Assembly (NCBI RefSeq): GCF_019613955.1
Contig: NZ_CP080443.1
Coordinates: forward strand, 1,116,001-1,180,000
Direction: 5' to 3'
DNA length: 64,000 bases
From: Chryseobacterium sp. LJ668
Lineage (GTDB): Bacteria > Bacteroidota > Bacteroidia > Flavobacteriales > Weeksellaceae
The notes beneath the pieces were generated by a model. It saw nothing but the letters and a program-made list of their open reading frames with translations. It was not told where the DNA came from and did no database searches. Each line of letters opens with the position of its first letter. The first letter of the stretch is position 1. Made by a program: the position numbers and the translations under genes. This document shows positions 8,158-13,687 of the stretch, one piece after another.

Positions 8158-9996
8158 ATGAACGAATATAAAAAAATATTAAAATTCGCAAGACCACATC
8201 AGAAATATATTTACGGAAGTTTATTCTTCAATTTGTTATATTCTGTATTTCAAATTGCTTCATTAGGGACTATTTTACCTGTTTTAGGAATGCTTTTCGG
8301 CACGATCAAACCGGAAAAATACAAATCTGCTCCTGTTTTTTCCGGTGAGATTTTAGACTTCTTTACATATTTGAAAGAATATTCCAATTACTATGTACAA
8401 AGTCTGGTAACACAGCATGGCGCTTTGCAGGTACTTGCATGGTTGTGTATTATCACAGCTATTATGTTTTTACTTAGAAACATTTTCAGATACCTTGGAT
8501 CATTTTTGCTCATTAATTATCGTGTAGGAGTTACCAAAGATCTTCGTGGGGCGATGTATCGTAAAATACTTTCACTACCGGTATCCTTTTTTACAGACAG
8601 CAGAAAAGGTGACATGATGTCGCGTATGTCAAATGATGTAGGCGATGTGGAAGGTAATATTTTAGGAAGCTTAGTAGATTTGATTAATGCGCCCTTCATG
8701 CTAATCAGTACATTGATTACTTTATTCTTTCTTAGTGCAGAGATGACTCTTTTTTCGCTTTTGGTATTGCCTGTAATGGGTACTATGATTGCTTTAATCG
8801 GGAAAAGCCTTAAAAAAGATTCTCACGAAGCCCAGCATGAGATGGGAAATATTTTTTCTATTGTTGATGAAACTCTGAAATCCAATAAAGTAATTAAGAT
8901 TTTCAATGCAGAAAAAATAATGGATAACCGTTTTATGCAGTCGATGCAAAAATGGATCAACAGCTCAATACGATTGGGAAGAAAAAAGGAATTGGCGTCT
9001 CCAATGAGCGAATTTTTAGGATCGGTAACCTTTTTAATCATTGCCTGGTATGGCGGAAAACAGATCATTGTAGAACAAAGCATCTCACCAGCCGATTTTC
9101 TTGTTTTTCTGGGTATTTTCTTCCAGATTTTACCTCCTGTAAAAAGTTTATCAACTTCTATATCTAATGTTCAGAAAGGTGAAGCTTCTTTACACAGAGT
9201 TTTGGAAATTCTTGATGCGGATATGAAAATCGAAGAAATTGCAGATCCGGTTTCCATAGATAATCTGGATACTCATATTCAATTCAAAGATATTGGCTTC
9301 TATTATGATAAGTCTAATCTGATTCTAAAAAACTTTAACCTGACCATCCCAAAAGGAAAAACAGTAGCTCTTGTCGGGCAAAGCGGAAGCGGAAAAACCA
9401 CCATCGCCAATCTTTTAGCACGGTTTTATGATGTTTCTGAAGGCGAAATTTTAATTGATGAAACCAACATTAAGCATTTAAAGCTCAAAGAATACAGAAA
9501 GCTATTAGGTATGGTCACTCAGGAGTCTGTTTTGTTCAACGATACGGTTTACAACAATATTTTGATGGGTAAACCAGACGCAACAAAAGAAGAGGTAGTA
9601 GCTGCCGCTAAAATTGCGAATGCAGACCTTTTTATCACCCAGCTAGCAAATGGTTACGAAACCAACATCGGAGACGATGGCGGAAAACTTTCCGGTGGAC
9701 AAAAACAAAGAATTTCTATTGCCAGAGCAGTTTTGAAAAACCCGCCGATCATGATTTTGGACGAAGCAACGTCAGCATTAGACACAGAATCAGAAAAATT
9801 CGTGCAAGATGCCCTTGAAAAAATGATGGCCAACAGAACATCATTAATCATCGCACACCGACTTTCTACCATCCAAAAAGCCGACTGGATCGTTGTTATG
9901 GAAAAAGGGGACATTATGGAACAGGGGACTCACCATGAATTGATGGCGAAACGCGGAACATATTATAAATTGGTAGAGCTTCAGAATTTTAATTAA
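8158..9996 (+). CDS. MsbA-like ABC exporter (fused membrane and ATPase domains)
   Basis: This 612-residue half-transporter has an N-terminal six-helix type IV exporter domain (residues about 15-330) and a C-terminal ATPase. The ATPase shows Walker A GQSGSGKTT, Q-loop VTQESVLFNDT, signature LSGGQKQR, Walker B IMILDEATSALD and H-loop IAHRLS, so it should be active as a homodimer. Such proteins in Bacteroidetes are usually called MsbA-like and may flip lipid A core or other lipids, but the substrate cannot be read from sequence. A DUF1801 gene follows after 19 bp. Confidence 0.92.
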   Translation: MNEYKKILKFARPHQKYIYGSLFFNLLYSVFQIASLGTILPVLGMLFGTIKPEKYKSAPVFSGEILDFFTYLKEYSNYYVQSLVTQHGALQVLAWLCIITAIMFLLRNIFRYLGSFLLINYRVGVTKDLRGAMYRKILSLPVSFFTDSRKGDMMSRMSNDVGDVEGNILGSLVDLINAPFMLISTLITLFFLSAEMTLFSLLVLPVMGTMIALIGKSLKKDSHEAQHEMGNIFSIVDETLKSNKVIKIFNAEKIMDNRFMQSMQKWINSSIRLGRKKELASPMSEFLGSVTFLIIAWYGGKQIIVEQSISPADFLVFLGIFFQILPPVKSLSTSISNVQKGEASLHRVLEILDADMKIEEIADPVSIDNLDTHIQFKDIGFYYDKSNLILKNFNLTIPKGKTVALVGQSGSGKTTIANLLARFYDVSEGEILIDETNIKHLKLKEYRKLLGMVTQESVLFNDTVYNNILMGKPDATKEEVVAAAKIANADLFITQLANGYETNIGDDGGKLSGGQKQRISIARAVLKNPPIMILDEATSALDTESEKFVQDALEKMMANRTSLIIAHRLSTIQKADWIVVMEKGDIMEQGTHHELMAKRGTYYKLVELQNFN

Positions 9997-10015
9997 AGGT
10001 TTCTAAATTAATTAA

Positions 10016-10366
10016 ATGAACTCGATACAAGAGTATTTCTTCAGAATTGACGAACCTGAAAGAAGTACTCTTTTGTTTTTAAGAAAGAAAATTCTAGAAT
10101 CTGATCCTATAAATATTACCGAAACATTGAGCTTCGGGCTGCCTTTTTTTAAGTTTAAAAAGAAAATGCTCTGCTATCTGTATTACAGCAAAAAATATAG
10201 GAAACATTACATCAGCTTTTATCACGGCGACCGACTAGATCACCCGGAACTGATCTCAGAAGGCAGAAAGAAGTTTAAAATCCTTTTGATTGATATGAAT
10301 GAGGATTTGCGTGTTGACTTTATTTTGAGTGTTATTGGTGAGGTTAAGGAGTTAAATAATATTTGA
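10016..10366 (+). CDS. DUF1801 domain protein
   Basis: This is a 116-residue cytosolic protein. It has the DUF1801/YdhG-like pattern: an N-terminal helix (IQEYFFRIDEPERSTLLFLRK), ITETLSFGLPFF where the family has its EAxxWGxPxF-like segment, a strand MLCYLYYSKKYRKHYISFYHG, and a basic C-terminal half. The biochemical role of the family is unknown. It follows the ABC exporter by 19 bp and is probably co-transcribed. Its stop codon lies inside a perfect 26-bp palindrome (10355-10380), which also marks the edge of the Rhs-related island. Confidence 0.75.
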   Translation: MNSIQEYFFRIDEPERSTLLFLRKKILESDPINITETLSFGLPFFKFKKKMLCYLYYSKKYRKHYISFYHGDRLDHPELISEGRKKFKILLIDMNEDLRVDFILSVIGEVKELNNI

Positions 10367-10380
10367 ATTCAAATATTATT
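10355..10380. repeat. Perfect 26-bp palindrome at island edge
   Basis: Each half is 13 bp, meeting at the GAATTC centre; all 13 pairs match. It spans the DUF1801 stop codon and lies 10 bp from the end of the convergent 97-residue gene. It could be a weak bidirectional terminator or a recombination scar. Confidence 0.6.
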
Positions 10381-10390
10381 ATACGAGCAA

Positions 10391-10684
10391 TTACAATTTA
10401 TCTAATTCTACTTTAATCATATTCAGCCATCTAAGTGCATCTTGTGAGTTTTCAAAATATCGGTTTGCCTCATCACCAACTTCTACCCAATAACTATCAA
10501 TACCGTTTATCAATCTCTCAATATCTACTATTAATTCTTCTATTTTTTTGTAATCATTATTCAAAAAATGCTGTAGTACATATTTAGACACGATATCTTC
10601 ATCGGTTAAGTTATCCAAATCAGAATCTGGAAAATAACCTCCAAAAAACTGAAACAAGTTGGGAAAATCTTTTATAAAATTCAT
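10391..10684 (-). CDS. Small acidic protein, CdiI-like candidate immunity protein
   Basis: This 97-residue acidic cytosolic protein opens with FPNLFQFFGGYFPDSDLDN followed by a helical, Glu/Asp-rich segment (KKIEELIVDIERLI). The LxxxFGGYF-D-D pattern followed by helices resembles the contact-dependent inhibition immunity family that I recall as CdiI_2. It lies downstream (minus strand) of a decayed Rhs tail at 10863-11012, the place where an immunity gene would sit. No intact partner toxin is seen next to it, so it may be an orphan immunity gene. The family match is from memory and needs a profile search. Confidence 0.5.
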   Translation of the reverse strand: MNFIKDFPNLFQFFGGYFPDSDLDNLTDEDIVSKYVLQHFLNNDYKKIEELIVDIERLINGIDSYWVEVGDEANRYFENSQDALRWLNMIKVELDKL

Positions 10685-10790
10685 TTATTAATGTTTAAAT
10701 GCGGTTACGATAAAATATCCACTACCCATTTTTCCTTCATCAACGCTTTTATTGTCAAAAGAAAAATACAATCTATTTTATAATAAAAGC

Positions 10791-10812
10791 CCTCGCAATT
10801 ACGAGGTTTTTG
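10791..10812. terminator. Hairpin with flanking A/T runs
   Basis: Stem CCTCG/CGAGG with a 6-base loop, followed by TTTTTGTG on the plus strand and CTTTTATT on the minus strand; it could end transcripts on either strand between the 97-residue gene and the Rhs remnant. Confidence 0.5.
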
Positions 10813-10828
10813 TGTTATATACCAGCAC

Positions 10829-10860
10829 GAGCGAGACGCTCGCGCCAGCGTGGGGTACCA
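10829..10860. repeat. GC-rich hairpin next to Rhs remnant
   Basis: Stem CGAGCG/CGCTCG with a 3-base loop sits in a patch much richer in G+C than the surrounding DNA, right after the stop codon of the Rhs remnant on the minus strand. It looks like a REP-type element. Copies elsewhere in the genome cannot be checked here. Confidence 0.4.
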
Positions 10861-10862
10861 CC

Positions 10863-11012
10863 TTAGGGTCCACATATTTTATTAGGATCAGGTTTTCCAT
10901 CTCCCGGACCACCTTTCTTTTCTCCCATCATTCCTGAAGGATCGGCATAGTTGACAGTATCGTTCCAAACGAAAGCATACGGAGAATTCGTAATTCTTTT
11001 AACGGATTTACC
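10863..11012 (-). pseudogene. Rhs C-terminal remnant, second lineage
   Basis: On the minus strand an open stretch encodes VKRITNSPYAFVWNDT, then VNYADPSGM, then a Gly/Lys/Pro-rich tail ending NKICGP and a stop. PYAFVWNxxVNYxDPxG is the end of an Rhs core. An in-frame TAA lies immediately upstream and there is no start codon, so this is a fragment. Its core differs from the DPNGKQ-type core of the intact gene, so it comes from another Rhs gene. Confidence 0.7.
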
Positions 11013-11056
11013 TTATTCTATTGGTTTCATTAGTAAATTCTAATTACGTCATTCTA

Positions 11057-11284
11057 TCAAGTAATTTCAAAAATTTGAAAGTTTACCCGGATTTCACTTA
11101 TTTTTTCAATAAACTTCTGAGCTAAAAATTCATCTTCAACATTTAGAATAACTTCATCTCCATTTAAGATAGAATCCACATTAAATTCTGCATCTCTCAA
11201 AGAAATGCCAAGTATATTAATTTGTAATTTTGTAAGAGTTACCTTTTCAAACCCGGTTTTCCAATCTTTTAATATTATTTTCAT
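11057..11284 (-). CDS. 75-residue protein with ribosomal L7/L12 C-terminal-like pattern, candidate immunity protein
   Basis: The sequence KVTLTKLQINILGISLRDAEFNVDSILNGDEVILNV.. parallels the L7/L12 C-terminal fold: K-I-x-x-I-K-x-[IV]-x-x-x-x-G-L-x-L-x-[ED]-A, then a helix and a strand, then a second helix and a final strand. It is far too short and in the wrong context to be ribosomal L12. The ATG lies 2 bp past a TAA that ends an Rhs-linked open frame (11287-11289), which is the usual toxin-immunity spacing. I infer an immunity protein built on an L12-like fold. The fold call rests on pattern only. Confidence 0.5.
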   Translation of the reverse strand: MKIILKDWKTGFEKVTLTKLQINILGISLRDAEFNVDSILNGDEVILNVEDEFLAQKFIEKISEIRVNFQIFEIT

Positions 11285-11286
11285 TA

Positions 11287-12080
11287 TTATTTTACTTTAA
11301 TTGTTATAGGTGTTGGAACTAATCCTTTATATTTACCTGTGGTTCTTTTCCCTCGTTGGATAACTACATTTTTTACATCAAAATATTTTGTCACTTCCGT
11401 TGGCTTCTTTTCTTGTAGTTCCTCTTCGTGCTGCTACTTCTGTAGCCACTACCTTTAGTTTCCTGTGATCCTGTCTTTTGCTTTCCATTAGGATCAATAT
11501 ATTTAATTGGATTTTGATAAGTGTAAATATAAAGGTTTAAATTCCCCCAGTAGAAAACTCCACCATTGTGCTGTCCGTCTCCGTAAAACTCCGTTTCCAT
11601 CACTGGATTATATACTGCCAATGGATCGACACCATACCAAATACTTAATCTAGGATTATAATACCTAGCCCCGTAATAATACAGTCCCGTATCATCATCT
11701 AATTCCTTGGCATTAACTTAAATGGATTATCATACGAGCCATTCATCTGCTCCATCATCGTTTCTCCGAATGGTAAATTTAGGAAAAATTGGGTGGCTTC
11801 TGATTGAGAATTGGTTACAAATGTTGCCGTTCCCAGATAGTCCCCATGAAGATAATATAAATCAGGGCTCCAAGTTCTTTCTCTTAATTACACAGAAACA
11901 TTTTGTCTAAGATCTTTTTTTTCCAGATACTTTTGAAATAAGCTTGTGCATCTGCAGGTTTCGCAGAAGGTTTTTCATCTTCTGCTCTGTTGGTGTACAA
12001 CACTGAAGATCTTCATATCTCACTGCCTCATCCATCAGTCTGCTGATAAGTATTTGATTTCAGCAAAATAAAAGTTTGAT
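11287..12080 (-). pseudogene. Decayed Rhs tail with tip fragment
   Basis: From about 12080 down to 11480 the minus strand aligns with the intact Rhs gene (about 15215 to 14620), including the segment PVMETEFYGDGQHNGGV and YIDPNGKQ. Frame is lost: one A is missing in the codons matching KFNAKE (near 11715), and other indels follow. After DPNGKQ the sequence diverges completely from the intact gene (KTGSQETKG...). A further frameshift near 11440 splits the tip; its end (VIQRGKRTTGKYKG ... IKVK) stops at 11287, 2 bp before the 75-residue gene. The only ATG-started piece is 11391-11621. Confidence 0.75.
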
Positions 12081-12088
12081 AAATTAAA

Positions 12089-12126
12089 AACTACCACACG
12101 AAGGATTCGTGCGGTAGCGAGGGGTC
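12089..12126 (-). repeat. Terminator-like palindrome, copy 1
   Basis: On the minus strand: stem CTACCGCACGAA / TTCGTGTGGTAG followed by TTTTTAA. It is nearly identical to the copies at 12221-12256 and 12369-12404. Each copy lies directly upstream (minus strand) of an Rhs-derived fragment. Confidence 0.75.
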
Positions 12127-12156
12127 TCCAAAAGTTAGACTTGAGAAAATTATGTG

Positions 12157-12362
12157 GATTCTGACTAAAAATTCATAATAAATGTTGCCGTTCCTTAGAT
12201 ATTCCTGCAGATAATAAAACAAACTGCCACACGAAAGGATTCGTGCGGTAGCGGGGTATATTCAGCTGTTTTGCTAGTATACAACACTGAAGGGTCTTCG
12301 TATCTCACTGCCCCATCAGTCTGCTCGCAAATCTTTTTGCGCCTTCAAAATAATGTTTGATA
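12157..12362 (-). pseudogene. Second, internally deleted Rhs tail fragment
   Basis: Two short stretches match the intact Rhs gene. Bases 12163-12215 correspond to about 14935-14992, and 12257-12355 correspond to about 15108-15215. The roughly 115 bp between them in the intact gene is replaced here by palindrome copy 2. Many substitutions and lost frames show that this is decayed DNA. Confidence 0.65.
12221..12256 (-). repeat. Terminator-like palindrome, copy 2
   Basis: Same hairpin with CCTTT loop and a GGCAG variant in one arm, followed on the minus strand by TTTGTTTTATT. It sits inside the second Rhs fragment, replacing coding sequence. Confidence 0.7.
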
Positions 12363-12368
12363 AATCAA

Positions 12369-12404
12369 AAACTACCACGAAAGGATTCGTGCGGTAGCGA
12401 GGGG
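12369..12404 (-). repeat. Terminator-like palindrome, copy 3
   Basis: Same hairpin lacking two bases of one arm. It is followed on the minus strand by TTTTTGATTTATC, matching the flank of copy 1 (TTTTTAATTTATC), so copies 1 and 3 occupy equivalent positions in two duplicated modules. Confidence 0.7.
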
Positions 12405-12564
12405 AAAAAAAGATGCAATATCACGTTACACATCAGCATCTTTATGTATTAACAGGAAATGAAATCATTAAATATCGTTTTGCGCAGAACATCACCCAGC
12501 ATTTCATTTCAGGGGAAGCCGAAAACCTGAACCAAGAGTAGGCACCAATATTCAATTTATCATC

Positions 12565-12846
12565 ATGAAAAAAATGAGAAAAATCGCATTGCCCTTAGCA
12601 GTTTTGCTTTTAGGCGCAGGAAGTGCGTACGCTATAAGCGTTGTGAAGGAAAACAGTTTAGTGGAAAACGGTTATCGTTTTGATCCACTGGCACCTGTAG
12701 AAAAATGTATTATGACAGAAAAATCATGTCAGCCGGACGTTATTACGGAAGTGTGCACCTGGTCTGATGGGGTCAACACTCATAATCTCTTCGAAAATGC
12801 AGGCGGAACCTCATGCGGTAATCCACTGTATGAAATTCCTAACTAA
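12565..12846 (+). CDS. Small exported Cys-containing protein, DUF6520-like
   Basis: This 93-residue precursor has a classical signal peptide (KIALPLAVLLLGAGSAYA, cleavage near residue 23) and a mature part of about 70 residues with four Cys (CIMTEKSC, VCTW, SCGNP). The architecture matches the short DUF6520 family of Flavobacteriia, whose function is unknown. It is the only plus-strand gene inside the Rhs island and has its own strong terminator (12855-12884). The DNA before it (12405-12564) holds no Rhs similarity that I can see. Whether it belongs to the toxin locus or only sits there is unknown. Confidence 0.65.
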   Translation: MKKMRKIALPLAVLLLGAGSAYAISVVKENSLVENGYRFDPLAPVEKCIMTEKSCQPDVITEVCTWSDGVNTHNLFENAGGTSCGNPLYEIPN

Positions 12847-12854
12847 TTAAAAAG

Positions 12855-12884
12855 ATGAAGGGTGCTTAGCACCCTTCATTTGTT
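12855..12884 (+). terminator. Intrinsic terminator
   Basis: Stem ATGAAGGGTGCT/AGCACCCTTCAT with almost no loop, then TTTGTTTATT. It ends the small exported protein gene; the 200 bp beyond it, to 13081, hold no supported gene. Confidence 0.75.
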
Positions 12885-13081
12885 TATTATCCCATTCTCT
12901 TTTATCGTCCGTACAACGCATTGGATGCCTTATCTTGTGATGTGGATTCATTGGGTTATCTTTTGCATACGCACAAACCTTAACTCTGAATAGTAAGCCA
13001 ATATGAAAAATCATATTTGTAAACGACTAAATTTTCTTTATAAGTTGCAATGAAATGGATAAGTGATATTATTCTGTCATT

Positions 13082-13687
13082 TTAAATTTCAGTCAATGGG
13101 ATGTCGACATATGAATCAACATTTATTTCCAAAATAAAATCTATAATATCATCTACATTAGTTTTAGGACAACGTTTCATTTCGTCCCAAAGAGGTTGTT
13201 TTGGATAAAATGAAAGTTCACATTCGTAATTCTTTTTAAATATAATTACAAAATTATAATCAACAAATGATGAATTGACAGTTACCTGAGAAATATCACA
13301 TCTAATCCTGAATGTGTCAATAGAAGTATTATTCACTACACTAAAAGTTATACATTTAAACTTTATATTACTTATTGCCAGTTTAAACAAAAAGTAATGA
13401 TATATTTCATATCTGCTATCAGATAAAATCTTAGAAAGATATTTTATATAATTTACTGCAGTCGCAGTATCTCCAAAAGACTTGTAAGAGTTTATTTTGT
13501 TAAGATATTTTAGATTTCCTATATTACTAGAACTATCACCATCATAAAAAACATTGATCTTATTTCTTTTTCCTTGAATAGTTATATTTTTATAGGTGAA
13601 AATTAAATCGTCATCTGACTGTTTATAATTAAGATATAAATCCCAATCACCAATATTAAAAAGTGCATACTTTAAATCTTCTATCAT
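13082..13687 (-). CDS. Probable immunity protein paired with the Rhs tip
   Basis: This 201-residue protein has no signal peptide, is rich in Ile, Asn, Tyr, Asp and Lys, and resembles no family I recognise. Its ATG overlaps the Rhs stop codon by 4 bp (ATGA at 13684-13687), so translation is coupled to the toxin. Tight coupling to the 3' end of a polymorphic toxin is the standard position of the cognate immunity gene, which is the whole basis for the call. It is followed by a gap and the oppositely oriented small exported protein gene. Confidence 0.6.
   Translation of the reverse strand: MIEDLKYALFNIGDWDLYLNYKQSDDDLIFTYKNITIQGKRNKINVFYDGDSSSNIGNLKYLNKINSYKSFGDTATAVNYIKYLSKILSDSRYEIYHYFLFKLAISNIKFKCITFSVVNNTSIDTFRIRCDISQVTVNSSFVDYNFVIIFKKNYECELSFYPKQPLWDEMKRCPKTNVDDIIDFILEINVDSYVDIPLTEI

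Noticed and set aside
11722..11910. Plus-strand 62-residue frame over the Rhs remnant
   Set aside because: It is antisense to DNA that aligns with the intact Rhs gene; it is a shadow frame.
12089..12404. CRISPR-like array suggested by three similar palindromes
   Set aside because: Spacing is irregular (about 95-115 bp), the intervening DNA is Rhs-derived rather than spacer-like, and there are no cas genes.
12881..13081. Minus-strand 55-codon frame (MIFHIGLLF ... KHPSSF)
   Set aside because: It runs through the terminator at 12855-12884, has no ribosome site or promoter and no recognised family.
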